From Liolophura sinensis (taxonomy: Eukaryota; Mollusca; Polyplacophora; Chitonida; Chitonidae), in NCBI RefSeq assembly GCF_032854445.1, contig NC_088302.1:10223338-10287337 (forward strand): DNA of 64,000 nucleotides, read 5' to 3'. A program made the position numbers and the translations under genes. This document shows, piece after piece, positions 1 to 12,040 of the stretch. The notes under the pieces were generated by a model. It did not search any database and was not told the DNA's origin. It saw only the letters and a list, made by a program, of their open reading frames with translations. Every line of letters begins with the position of its first letter. The first letter of the stretch is position 1.

Positions 1-3000
1 TCTAGCAACCTGTTCTTACTGGTCTTGTTATCTTACAAGCTGCTTAGACCTAGCTTAGATGGCAATTGTCAACCGCAGTCCCGAGCTCCCAGAAGCTGTG
101 CGCGGCAAATGGCAGGAATGGTAACAGTGTGTCAAAGCGAACACAGAGATCATTAGGAAATGATGTAGAAACACTGTAAGACCGTAGGAGACAATTGGCC
201 AATTGCGGGAAGACAAGCGCTATGCGATTATACGTCAGAATTCTGATACTCCAGTAAAGGTTGTTTGCATTTGCAATCGTCTCTCAGGTATGTTAATTTG
301 ACAGACAATAAACCACACGAAGGTTCCAAAAATTCTGAGTTGTCTACCTGGTTGAATCGCTACGTCCAAGCTGGATAAAAGAGCATAGGAGTAATTAAGT
401 ACTGATCTGGATTGTGACTAGTGATCCCCGAGAAAACATTGAGCAGAACAGAGCTTCGCGGTGTGTTAAAGACAATCGTGTTGTATTTGTACTCATAAAG
501 CATTCTGCTAATATTCAAACTTTAACCAAGGTAAGGAGCTGGGAACACTCCAACAAAAGCGACCGATCAAGTCCTTGTACCATATAGTTTAATCAAGCGG
601 TGCAATGTTCAGAAAATTCTGTATTAAATGTTGACGTCAAGCTGGACAAAACAAGTTAGGACTAGTGATGTACTGGTCTATATTATGACAGACGATCAGC
701 AGTCACTGGTGGAATGTTTTACTGTTTTTAATTTTCATCTAAAAATGTCTTTGTAGAGATCGATGACACTATAACACTGTTTAGTTATATCAACGATTAT
801 TAAAACGTTTTCCTTCTTTTTCCCAATTTCGAGGGATACTGATACACGCAAAAAATGAATCCGTTGTCTGAGTGGTGCTAGATTGTATTCTGCTATTGCA
901 GCAGATTATTCTATTAAACATGAACACTACTAATTACTATAACAATACTCTATTAATTCATTGTAAATATTCTAGTAGTCTAACAGAAAATTATGTTGAA
1001 TATGACAAAATATTATGTTATAATAATAGAATATATTCTAGTATCACTGAGACAACAGACTTTCTGTTTAATTAAACAGATTAATGTTTTGGGTGTATAG
1101 ATACCATTTATATAGTGTAAACGCGGCCAATCTCCCACTAGTCTGCGTTTCATATCTTTATAGTTCGACACTACGTTTATCTTGGACACGTGCGGGATTG
1201 CCCAAGCGTGAAAGTTATTCGCAACATCACATCGTAGCCAGCTATCACCGTGGGTAATCTTTACATAGAGTAGTAAAGCATATCAAAGGTATTAATGCGA
1301 AATCGTGGTCTACCACTGTTATACAAAGTGAGAAAACTACGAAATTTTCTTTAAAGCCCACTGTAGAATCCCACCTTTTAGTTTCGGTTATATAACGACA
1401 TCGCACCATGGTTGATCAAGTTCTGAAAAGGTTCTACAACGTCTGGACATCAAGCGACGAACATGTTCGCTTAGTTCTGTTTTCTGGTCATATCTGCCAC
1501 ATTTCCCGCTGTAGCTTCAACATTACAAGGTGCGATGCGAACAAAAAAGGGAAGAACGAGGTTTCCGCTGCCACATTCAAGAAAGCATTCAAGAAGTGCT
1601 TCGCTGTACATCAAAGAAAATGGTGGTGTATTTGTGCACATAAAGCATAGTGATGCATCCTGGAAATATTAAAAATTTCACCATGGTAAGGAGTTGGCAA
1701 CACTCCTTCAAAGGCCACCTTTCCATTTGACGGTAACTTTCGTTATCTATAACATAAAATAAATGTGAGATTCAACACTGTTCTAGTCCCAACGTTCCAC
1801 TATAATTTTAACCAAAAGCATCGATTTCTGAATATATATTTAACATTATTTGTGTATATATGAATGAAGACATTAAACAATTGTAATTTGAACGACCACG
1901 TCAAACTGCCAAGAAGGCTGCTATTAATGAGTACAGTTTACTTTACCAAAAGGTGGCTTGTAAAATAGATCTACAGATATCTTCTGAAATGACCTTTCTT
2001 TTAGCGGTATAATTTGAACGAAAAAGAAATCTGTGACAACGGAAAAACCAAAGGAGTTATAATATAACATGGATATAACAGGTTATTGAGAAACATTTTT
2101 TTCCTTGTAAGAATCATTGTGACAAACTAAATTATAGTCATACACTCTAGTTAATTATGGTTTTGAATGAAAGCACACGTTTTGTTACATTTATGTGATC
2201 TTGAAGACATACCAGTCGTTTCGGTATTGCTAACACAGAGATTTCCCACAAACCCATCAACCGTTCAAAATTCCAGCAAAAGAACGCTATAATGTTTAAG
2301 CAACGACTATATGGAATCCTGAATGACACATTTGACGTGCCAGTTCTCCAACGACTTCCCCTTAAACATCGTAACCAAACTGGTGTGTAAAAATTACCAG
2401 CCTTTCAGAACAGCGGTAAATAAAATTGCGCATTGTGCACATGCCCGGAAGAAGAGCGCTACTTCCGTTAAATGTCAACAGTCAGCATTACATGCTTTTG
2501 AATGGACCACACCTGTAGTGGAAAACATTATAGTTCCTATAGCTGGGAGTGGTGTAGAAATATCAAGTGCACTATCTTTACCTGTAACAGCAAAAATATC
2601 ACAGATGCCAGTGGGTAAACAATGTCTAGTGGCCGTACATTTCCAAGATGTGGCCAAATACCAAGTGTCGTTGATCGTTTTGCAAAACATTTTTTTTTCT
2701 CTAAATTGCCAGTTTCCTTGTCACTGTGGAGACAAATTTGTGACCGGAAATGTTTTATTTGCAGCAATATTCGAGAGAAAGTCAAACAAATGAAAAATCG
2801 AATGACGTTGGTATGACGATATTTCACGGAAAACATCGAACAAATATGGTGGCTTAAACGCAGCATTCACTTCTACGATGATGGTAATTTAAAGATGTGA
2901 CAAACGAAAAGATGTATTGATGTCTCTTCACATTCAAACTATAATATGTGTTCAATGTTCCGTTTTGTTTGGACAGTGGAATAAAAACCCAAACCAAAAC

Positions 3001-3365
3001 TGACGTTTAAAAAGACAAATTTATTGTATTATCCTAGTGAACGATAAGCTAGCACTACATTTTTCGTAAAACTGTTGACTGCTTCTCTTTGCACGAATTC
3101 GTCTTAATTTTGTACTTCATTTATTCTTAGTTCTATTGTGGTTTCTGTTTAACGTTGTTTTGGGAATTGGCCGTGAGATTATTGTCCTGGGACTTCTGTT
3201 TTGGGTTGAGCGTTGATACTTTAATGTCTGTTTGACGACTAGAGAGATTTAAGTCAGGAAAATGTTCAGGTGAGGCTTCGTTTGTTAAATTTTTTTGTTC
3301 AAAATATACTCAACTGAGGACTTCTGTGTGACGTTGTAGGTGTTGAAATTGAACAACACATGGAT
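1..3365. other. Unrecognised AT-rich intergenic sequence
   Basis: I recognise no gene, RNA or mobile element here. The longest open frame (2323-2793, plus, 156 codons) overlaps other open frames on both strands at 2475-2866, has no recognisable motif and no clear splice context, so it is not called as a gene. An open frame at 1408-1650 (80 codons) is equally anonymous. Confidence 0.5.
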
Positions 3366-3790
3366 ACGCTTGATAGATGAGAATAGATATACCAGAGCTA
3401 GTTAACATAAGTGTAAGAATAAATTTGCATGTAGATATACCATTGCCGCCAAGACTATCTAGAGCAGTGTAAGAATAAATCTACATCAAGGCTACAAGAA
3501 TGGTGCAAGAATGAACATACATATTTCATTACCACTGGTGCTAGTAAGAGTAGTGAATAATAATGAACTTATATCATTACCATCAATGGTAACAAGAGCA
3601 GTGTAAGAAAATCTAGATGTATCATTACCAGTAATGTAGTCAAAAGAAGGGTAAGGTTAAATCTAGACGATCGGCGAGCTATTGACAGATGTAGCATTAC
3701 CACCACCACCACGAGCACATTAAGAGTTAACGTAGACATATCACTGCCACCAAAATTAAATATAGCGTCCTTTTAAGAATAAACGCGATA
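3366..3790. repeat. Highly degenerate tandem repeat, unit about 55-60 bp
   Basis: A module recurs roughly seven times: a 'gtagatatatcattacca' type block followed by 'gagcagtgtaagaataaat' and 'tctaga/tctaca'. Copies differ strongly by substitutions and indels, so this is an old minisatellite. The copy number is an eye estimate. Confidence 0.6.
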
Positions 3791-5419
3791 TAATGTTACC
3801 GCCATGGTTGATCAGAAGACAGCTGGACGGATGTTTTATCATCTAACAGGTATGAAAAAATATGAAAGTACATAGAACGTACTGATTAATTAGTAACCTC
3901 TAGCGAGTAACAACACATCAGCTATTGGTATACATGGTGGTTTTGTCTTTCTGAAATAACAATATAAAGTCCAATGAAGTGAAGCTGACATACACAAAGG
4001 TACACCGTGGTTTTACTGTATGGCAGGGTACGGCACAAATCCTTAAAGAGATTGTGAACCATTTTTGCATACCTTGTACACGGAATAAAAAGAATACGCC
4101 ACCCTGAATACTAACCAGATTAGAATCCAGCGATCAAGCTAGAGGTGCAATATATCTCTCTAAGATATACAGCTGTTGCTAAAGTTAATAAGAATTGCTT
4201 TCTCCATTTCCCGAACGACGAATTTACCCTGGCGTAATTAATTTCTAAATTAACCAATCTCCCTTGACAGGGACTGTGTTGGAAAGCGCTGCTTGTTTGT
4301 AAGGTCTTGAAGAATGGAGGGTAGATTTGATTTATGAATGTTGTTCAATACACGGGGTGGCCATTTTGTTGGCATGAGGCTGTGTGATGTATACAGACTT
4401 CCTGGTTCTGAAAGTTCAATTTAATGCAGCACTGATTTGTGAAATTTTTCTTGTTGCACCTTTGAAGTATTTTCCTCTACGCGGGATGCCATTTTGTAGG
4501 ACAGGCTTATAATTAAAAAGTGCGTATTTCTTGTGACTTTATTAAACATTAAGTGGACAGGATATCGAAAATAGGGTAAACAGTTCGCTGCATTTTAGTA
4601 AGGTGGCATGTGTTACAGCTTGTAATTCCATAGATACCTCAGCTATATGTCAACAACAGGCTTGAGGGTTTTGACCTCCAGCGCACTAAGCGTCTTTGTG
4701 CCACGATTTAATATTAATAAGTAAAAAACTGAGAAAGAATATTAACTTGTTTCGCGGAAGTGACAAAAAAATTGGTACCGGATAAACAGGAAAATCTAAT
4801 CACTTCCTTCTTTTCACATGGAAATTGATTAATAAGTTTTGTAAACATTTTGGTAACAAACACACAAAGCGATAAACTTAAAGTTTACCTCTCTTCAGCT
4901 GGAGTGGGTTAAATACAAAAATTGCACGTCTCTCAGTTACTCAAACTAAACGTGTTGGCTAAAAGCTAACGCCAGTGACATCATGTGTTAGGCCCTTTCC
5001 TGTCTTGGTTATACTGAATGAAATGAGATATCTATGAGAAAATGTGTTGACTTTTAAGAAAGCGGCTTCATGTACCAGATGCTCCCCGAAAACATGGGTA
5101 AATTTGCAATGTCTCCCATATAGGAAACATTTTGTGTCAGGCCTATCGTTAAGTGATTAACTCATGCAAAAAATTTGACCAACCGGTCGATAGACCGACA
5201 GAATAACCGACGTATAGTTAAAAAAATATCTCGGGGAAAAGACCTCAGATATTTGGCGACGTCCAGGTTTGGAGCAGAAGCTTTATCATTTTTGGGCTCT
5301 CAGCAGTCTCTAGACATCTTGGTATATTTTCCCTCGTATCCCTGTGTGTATGGATGATTTTACAGCATGTTACACTGTTTCTTCGTATCTGGCCGGTCTG
5401 AAATGCTCATTTATTTACA
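3791..5419. other. Unrecognised intergenic sequence
   Basis: No coding region, RNA gene or repeat could be supported. The short open frame at 5175-5357 has no recognisable content. Confidence 0.4.
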
Positions 5420-5660
5420 GTTCTGCCTCACTAGAGCGGCATGCGGACAGACGTGACCCAGTACCCAATCACTGTACACTGACAACGGGCTGACAAGCAT
5501 TTGCCCTATTCCCCTAAGCTGAGCACCAAACAACGATCCAGAAAGATTAACAATTATCCTGCTTTGGACATTTGATTTGACCCGACACTGGACTGAATCC
5601 AGGCTTCCAGCTTACCAGATCAGGCTCCAACCACTGGGTCATCGCGGTGCGAACGCTTGA
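5420..5660 (-). mobile_element. Diverged tRNA-derived SINE relic (family A-like), minus orientation
   Basis: Read on the minus strand, the right end begins with a tRNA-like head: 'gacccagtggttggagcc' resembles an A box, and 'ggattcagtcc' near 5600 resembles a B box. The body contains 'actgtacactgacaacggg', which matches the core of the family A SINEs at 13.7 and 16.8 kb ('attatactgatacggg'). The 3' tail is not clear, so this is a relic. The assignment rests on eye alignment. Confidence 0.55.
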
Positions 5661-6355
5661 TGGCGACCCTGTCTAGGACATTGCTCTTTTCAAGACACCT
5701 CATTACTAGCGCTCGACCTACGTCAACACTGTCTCTTTACAGAAATGAATATCCTATTAATCCTAAAATAGACTTGGTTTAGGCTGTAAATATTCACCCT
5801 TACCTTGGTAGTTCACACTCTTGTATGTTCCACCAAAGTGCTTTTAACAAAGAATTAGTTTTAAAGAGAGGTTCATGTACATAGTGCAGTATTTCACATC
5901 ATATCGATGGAAGACTCTCTTGCTATGCAATCAGGTCCAAACAGCAGTAAAAAGCACGTTCTCTCCTGCTAGTGAAATATACTACACCAACGAGAAAGAA
6001 CGAAACAGTACATAGCAATGAACCACTGTGATAAAGACCGAAATGACTTGTACTTATTCCTATTGCAAATGACTTTTACATTGATTTTTCATAATCTTTG
6101 GCTGATCCTTACGGTAATCAAAGGCTATATGATTGCAGGTGTCACATTGGTGATAATTTTTGAGTTCTGTAAATAGTAATCATTTTCGTCAAATTTGAAA
6201 ACCGTCTTCCTGTTGTCTGGCTTTCCAGCATCATTTCCCGCCCCCTCGTCTAGAATTCTCACATTAGACATCGATTTCAGAGGCAGGCAACATTTTTCTG
6301 TTCCTATCGCCTCTATTAACCCACACATGTTACTTGCGGTTTTGCTTCGACCCAG
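5661..6355. other. Unrecognised intergenic sequence
   Basis: Nothing supportable seen. Confidence 0.4.
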
Positions 6356-6415
6356 GTATATAGTGATCTGGAGGTATATAGTGATCTGGAGGTATATAGT
6401 GATCTGGAGGTATAT
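6356..6415. repeat. 18-bp minisatellite, 3.3 copies
   Basis: The unit 'gtatatagtgatctggag' is repeated three times without change, then a partial copy ('gtatat'). The unit length is a multiple of three, so the overlapping plus-strand open frame (6195-6425) reads it as a repeated RYIVIW. That is a by-product of the repeat, not evidence of a gene. Confidence 0.95.
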
Positions 6416-8935
6416 TATGGTGTAACTTTTACCTTACTGCTTATTGATCTAAAAAATCTCATTTTTTCTCTGACTGTTATCCGGTAAGCATGCAGTTTGG
6501 GTACAGAAACGTTGAATGAACTAAATACAACAAAACGCGATGTCTAAAAACAGTAAAAGGACAAAAACAACAAACATGAAAAATGAAGAAAAAAAACGTG
6601 ATATTATATTAAGCTGGCTAGCATAGCATAATATTTATAGACCACCCTAAAAATTGAAAGACGATAGCGTTGCCGATTCGGAATATGCCATTCATGAACG
6701 TTTGTTCTTGGTGGGTGAATGGCAGGGACATTTTGCAGGTTTCACTCTGGAATTCGCTGAGGTGTAGTTTTCTGAGCAATAAAAGACAGGCATATGAGCA
6801 GTGAAACATCCCCATTGTTGTTAGAGAACACACAGGTTATGATTTCTGAAGGGTAGCTGAAAATTCCCACGGCCATGTCGTTTTAAGTTTTCAAGGAACA
6901 TCTCAGCTTACACAGTCATACTTGAGGATAAGACTTTAGCTTTTGTCGTTAGGAAATAATTAAACAGAAAACTGACGTTGATTCTTGGCAACTAATTAGA
7001 ACGAAAATACAAGTCGGGTCGCTCTATGGATGCTTTTGTGTCATCTCACCATCTAACAGTTTTCTTTATTGCGAAATGCCTTTTGGCCCATTTGGATTCA
7101 AGTCTGTTTTAACCCAGTACTGAGGTATGTGAAACAACTGTCGTGAGGCGTTACATGATTCAATATTTGAGTATTCCTTTTTTCGGGTGTTATTTAAATC
7201 ATCTTCAAGAAGCATGTATCGCCATGCGTCATTTGTTGGAGCTGTCACAGTAGTGCCTACGCTACTTTGTGAAGTTTACCAATGGGACTGTAAATGTTTC
7301 AAGTATACATATAACGGAATCATACTGCGAGTTTGAAACATTGCGTACAAGTCCTGTGTGCTTATATCTTTTTTCTTTATTAAATTTTTAGGCCATTTTT
7401 AAAAACCCTGTACACGACGACAGTCAGGTCGCAAAGGATCACTTCTTGTCTTCGATAAGTCATCATAAACAGTGGGAAGTTCTCAGATCACGAGTGTCCT
7501 TTATCTCGGAAAAACTGCATTGGTTGCCTTTTCTTTTAAATATTAAATATATAATATGACTTAATGCCAAATATTGGCTAATACACTTTTGAAAAGCCCT
7601 GGCCAGGTCCCTAAATGTTATAAGTGATACTTTTCTTCTTTGGTAACTAAACTACTGTTGCAAGTCTTTGAGTCGTATATAATATGCATACTTTTATCCA
7701 CAAACGTCTAGCTTATATGCTCATAAGATCAAAGAGAGCACATTCGTAAATGTCATATATATAGCATTAATAATGTTAAATTCCACAATGAAAGAGTAAA
7801 AGCATTTAAAATGCAAGGTTAACATTTTCTACAGTGAGCGGGTAAACTCTACGTGTATGAATTACCGTGAAAAACAGACATCTTCTAAATGAAGAGCGTG
7901 ATCCATTCTGTTGAGAGTTGACGGTGAGCAGCTGTGCTAGACTACGATTAAAGTAAGACTTGGGTTGAAACCTAATTGTGTCATAACTGTATGATATGGC
8001 AAATGGCAAGCTTTGTACCTCCCATCTTTGCTTTCAGCACAGCGCGATATGACATCAACGTAATGCTGTAAGCCGCGTTAAAACTCACGCAAGCAAACAG
8101 AGGCAACGACATTCAGCAGGTCACGGAAACATTACCTGGTGTACCAAATGGTTAACAGATGAGACAGTGCACATGTTTTCCTCTACCATTAATACTGTCG
8201 ATATAGCCAACATGCAAACCGGTCGTACAACTTTGTGGATAAAGGTCTACTAATTTCCGAGGCGTAGTTACGTGACGCGTATTAATATCGTTCTAACGCT
8301 TTCAACCAATGAAATATAGGGAAGGTGTTATGTAAGAAGTTGCGTACGAAGAATATGCCATGGCTTTAAATCGCTACAGAACCATGCAGTTATGTGATAA
8401 AGTATCTTACTGACTACTGAATTTCATGAGTGTCAACACTGATTTTCAATGGGAGAAATAACTAGATTTACCAGCACGTTTCAATGAATAGGGCAATATA
8501 TATAAAAATTATATATAAGATAGCTGTGAACTCAAAAAAGAGACCAAAACTTTGATGCCTCGTTTTGGTGTCCATAATTTTATAAATTAACATCACTTAA
8601 GTCAGCGTTGAATGGAAATTAAAATTATCTTCAACGCGCTTGGAGAAGTTTTTGTTTTCTGAAACTCGTAATAACTGAAACATGCCGAGCGGGTCCAGCC
8701 CAGCTTTGCAGATTTCCGGATCGGAGTGATAAACTGCCGCTCTTATCTCATCTAGGGCAAATCGGTTTAAACGCTGGTGGAAAGGAACAAAGCCCACTGT
8801 AAAATCATCCAAGCCTTTTTTTTATTACATGAAAAACACAACACATGAGTATTATCAAACAGAATTACAATTAAAACCGTAAGTCTCCATTGTAATTAAT
8901 ATTTAACCCAAATATTCGAATAACTAGACTTACGT
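6416..8935. other. Unrecognised intergenic sequence
   Basis: No recognisable gene. A 71-codon minus-strand open frame at 8597-8812 has a protein-like composition but matches no family I know, and it lacks a convincing upstream splice acceptor. Confidence 0.4.
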
Positions 8936-8939
8936 GACA

Positions 8940-10345
8940 ATTTACGTGAAACGTTTATGTGTCGTGGCTTATTACAAAATGCATAAAAGTGCACATGCGT
9001 ACTATAGAATAATGCATAGGACTGTACAAATTCTTAATGAACTGTAAAAACTAGGTCGAAAATAAAACGGACGGGGCTTTTAGAAAAGCCTAGTAAATTA
9101 TTAATGGGTTGATTACAGTGCTCGAATTAGTAAACTGCTGCAGCAGATTAAATACCAAGTCACCAGTTACGTTTTAATCGGCATATCATCGTCAAAAGCG
9201 GGCTACGTGCTTGTGGGCATGACGAAGTGATCATAGCGCAGTTGACTACCATAAATGAGCATTACCATGTTTAATGCTCAAATATGTATACTGCTGTAAT
9301 AGATTGGTTACCAAGCCACAGTTACTTTTTAAATGGAATGTTAAAAGCAGGCCACGTCTTGTGAGTAGGCCCTAGTGATCATAACCCAGTTTTCTGCAAT
9401 TTTCAGCTTGTAAGCGACAAAAAGTCGCGTTAGCAATATACCGTCTGAAATGATTTTTTGTTTCATTGCAAAATATTCATATAAAACAGCTTGGTACAAT
9501 CCAAAACAAAGTCAGTGCTGCTTGATTTATTTCTGTGGTGCTTGGTATATGATTATTTTGGTTTTAGCACATGAGTGTTAAGTGTTAATGTTCCAACACT
9601 CTTCAAAGGTGTTCATTTTTCAACTGCATTGAAAGAGTTAAATTTTTACTCTGTTTCAAGTCTTAATTTAAGATGTTGATTAACATATTTTAATGGAGTT
9701 GTAATGTAAACAATTTGGCGAGTGTTAAAACATTAACACTTCATGAAAGTGCAGTCAATCCTCGTGATCTCTGCAGTGTTAAATGTAAGAGTTTAAGAGT
9801 GTATCTTGTCCACTGCGTCCATAGTTAGATCTCAATATTATGTTATGGGAAGTGATAAACGTTTTTGATAAACTTAATGGCGTCACAATATTTTTCGTGA
9901 GTGTATAATCTAAGTGTTAACTACAATATCCATATACTACTTGTAAAACATGAAGGGGCGTACCTGGGTAATACTCAAAACGCATTTTCAAAACATCCTA
10001 AAAACTGGGATTGATGTAACATGGGTATGTTATGATTCTATTATTTATATGAAAAACACAGAATTGCTGAAGCTACCATAACAAGGCCTCCTTGAACGAT
10101 GCACGCGAAAGCTTTATAGGGACGTAGATATTACAAAATGTCTAAAGTGAAAATGCGTGCCAAGACTAATGCATGAGACTTAAACATACTTAATCAACTA
10201 CAAGCACCAGTTTGAAAATGAAACGAATAACTCTTAGAAAAGCCAAGAAAAGTGAATATTACATATATGATATATAATGCTCGAATATGTATACTGCTGT
10301 AAAAAATTGACCATCAATACAGCAGCCAGTTTTTAAATTACTGTT
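8940..10345. repeat. Local three-copy degenerate duplication
   Basis: Blocks at about 8985-9240, 9275-9395 and 10120-10345 resemble each other. All contain 'tgctcgaattagtaaactgc' or 'tgctcaaatatgtatactgc' type sequence, and the first and third also share 'cttttagaaaagcctag' or 'ctcttagaaaagccaag'. The first two are adjacent, head to tail. The copies are strongly diverged. Confidence 0.6.
9560..9800. mobile_element. MITE-like element with short inverted repeats
   Basis: A perfect 12-bp inverted pair, 'agtgttaatgtt' (9581-9592) and 'aacattaacact' (9729-9740), encloses an AT-rich core. Further 'agtgtt/aacact' hexamers lie at 9570-9600 and 9720-9790. This layout is typical of small non-autonomous DNA transposons, but the ends and target duplication could not be fixed. 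Confidence 0.4.
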
Positions 10346-10556
10346 ATCTTTCAGATACAAACAAGCTTAGTATATTTATATAAAATTCAAATTTCTTCAA
10401 AAACCAGAAAGCGTAATAATATTTTGAAAGCTGGCCCTTGTCCATTATATATGTTTGCACATTTCTATATTTGACTATTTAATTATGATGAATTATCATA
10501 AGAAATTTTAACCAAAAGCAGAATAGCACCGTTTACTGTTGCGAATGATGAGTTAT

Positions 10557-10575
10557 TTTATTTTACGCGTTTATT
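10557..10575 (-). terminator. Candidate polyadenylation signals for the minus-strand lectin-like gene
   Basis: Two AATAAA hexamers on the minus strand (10570-10575 and 10557-10562) lie about 150-170 bases beyond the stop codon at 10727. The spacing suits a short 3' UTR. In AT-rich DNA such hexamers also occur by chance. Confidence 0.35.
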
Positions 10576-10726
10576 TTTACGCGCTTATTTTACTTATCAC
10601 CCGGTCATGTGATAAGACGCCGTAAGAGAGTATAGCTCATAATACAAAAGTTTATGGTGTGAATTATGTATCCTCGGTACGAACACCAATATACAACAAC
10701 CGTCTTTACGTCCATCAAGAAACTCC

Positions 10727-11412
10727 TCATCCGCTGTTTGACGTCACAAGCCTGAAGTACTGCCACTCAGGTTCGGCTTTGACATCTGTATCGTTCAGTT
10801 CCGGGATGTCTTCTAACAGCTCACAAGAATAGCCCTTGATTTCCTGTCTAGCGTTGAAAGAATAGCAAATGCTTTGTCCTGCGGCAGCTAAAGGCACAGA
10901 ATGTTGGGTCAGGAACAGAAACCTCATTAAAAATTAGGGCGGGGTGAATTCCTCCCTGGTAGAATTAGAAGGACACAGGGTAAGCCTGAACCTGTCTACC
11001 CCCCCCCCCCCCCCCCCTTCCCACCAGACCTCAAATTCACACAAGGTAAGAAAACTCTGCTGCAGATGAAGCTGTATTTTCACATACCTAGCGTAAATGG
11101 GTCCCTGAGCATTGAAAGCTTGCAGTCGTACCATGGCCCATTGGATCAAGATGGTAATGTAAACATAAGCTCTTGTCCAGCAGAGAGGATTCTCTGAGAT
11201 ATCTCTATTGTGATGTTTCGTATCCGTGGGGCTGGCAGTTTCAGGATCTTCCACCAACCACCAGGGGCCATCTGTGGCAGATACAAAAGTACAAGACCCT
11301 TGTGAAAACGTCGGGTCATGGTCACCATCCACTGCTTTTTCAGGACCATAGCTGATTCCATCCCAGACATTATCTCCGCTGTCACTAACCTCTCTTGGAG
11401 TTGCGTTCAGAG
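10727..11412 (-). pseudogene. Fucolectin-type (FTP/F-type lectin) domain fragment plus PAN-like terminal exon, frameshifted
   Basis: FTP/F-type lectin domains are secreted carbohydrate-binding (often fucose-binding) modules, commonly linked to invertebrate innate recognition. The first exon starts after an acceptor (ttgtaaaaag, first base 11412). It carries the family landmarks: KAVDG (near 11335), a GSC before PWW (about 11255), then ARYVKIQL (near 11080) and TLCEFEVW (to about 11021). Between PWW and ARYV the family-like residues alternate between two frames: ETASP and NRDIS in one, RIRNITI and LSAGQ in the other. A Cys-containing loop is also missing. This indicates several indels, so the copy is a pseudogene or poorly assembled. 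A 19-base poly-C tract (10999-11017 on plus) follows. After a good acceptor (cattctgtgcctttag) comes a 53-codon exon (10887 to a stop at 10727) with CYSFN, CEL and EWQYF, resembling the second half of a PAN/apple domain. The N-terminal half and the signal-peptide exon were not found. The lectin call is fairly secure, the PAN call less so. Confidence 0.68.
10999..11017. repeat. Poly-C tract (19 C)
   Basis: An uninterrupted homopolymer lying between the lectin-like and PAN-like exons. Its length may be unreliable in the assembly. Confidence 0.95.
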
Positions 11413-11439
11413 CTTTTTACAATAGAACAGAAATATTAA

Positions 11440-11690
11440 ATAGAGCATACAATTAAACCTTGAAAGTGCTAAGGCACGACTCCAAGGTTTCTACGTTTGT
11501 GCTAATACAGTCATTGCTGACGTGCTAACCCTCTTAGCCACGGAAGCCCCCCGGCTGTTTAATACACGAATTATAACACAAATAGTATAAGTACATACGT
11601 ACATGTAAGACCATAGCCAAAATCAGGGACAACTGGATTTGAGCCTGTGACCTTACCGGCTAAGTGCCTTGTACACTCGGCAAAAAATCA
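11440..11690 (-). repeat. Two tRNA-like SINE head fragments, minus orientation
   Basis: On the minus strand, about 11555-11465 contains 'cttccgtggctaagagggtt', resembling the family B SINE head 'tctccgtggctcagttggtt'. About 11690-11610 contains 'ggctcaaatcc', a B-box-like motif. Neither has a recognisable body or tail, so they are tentative relics. Confidence 0.4.
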
Positions 11691-11764
11691 TTGGTACCAT
11701 GAGTTTAAATACAGATGCCAGTGTTGTTTTAGTGAATATCACTACTACAGTACTGCAATTACAG

Positions 11765-12040
11765 AAAAATAAAACCTGAACAGTGATGATAGTCGATAAT
11801 TGGCAATTGGGCACAAGTAACCGGTGAAATCTGCCCTCTTGTCAATTTATCTCAGTTAGTGATATACTATAACTGCTCATGTAAATGCGTACAAAGTAGC
11901 AACGTACCAGCCACTTACACCTCGACTTAAGCGGAACTATGTATTTGTACACTGAGTTTAATTGCGGTATATTGAACGTCGTGGTTAGAATTACTCAAAT
12001 ACTGTGTTGTCATCACACTTCACATACAGTCACATTAAAA
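11765..12040. repeat. Dispersed repeat, copy 1 (homologous to 34885-35150)
   Basis: The block shares 'cctcttgtcaatttatctca' and the following 'actg(c/t)tcatgtaaat' with 34.96 kb. Weaker collinear similarity continues on both sides ('tactcaaatactgt' here, 'tctcaaatgctgt' there). I see no coding content or tRNA-like head, and the class is unknown. Confidence 0.6.

Noticed and set aside
2323-2866. 156-codon open frame with overlapping open frames on both strands
   Set aside because: No family motif, several competing frames and no splice or promoter context. Probably chance.
8597-8812. 71-codon minus-strand open frame with protein-like composition
   Set aside because: No recognisable domain, and the upstream sequence is A-rich rather than a pyrimidine-rich acceptor.
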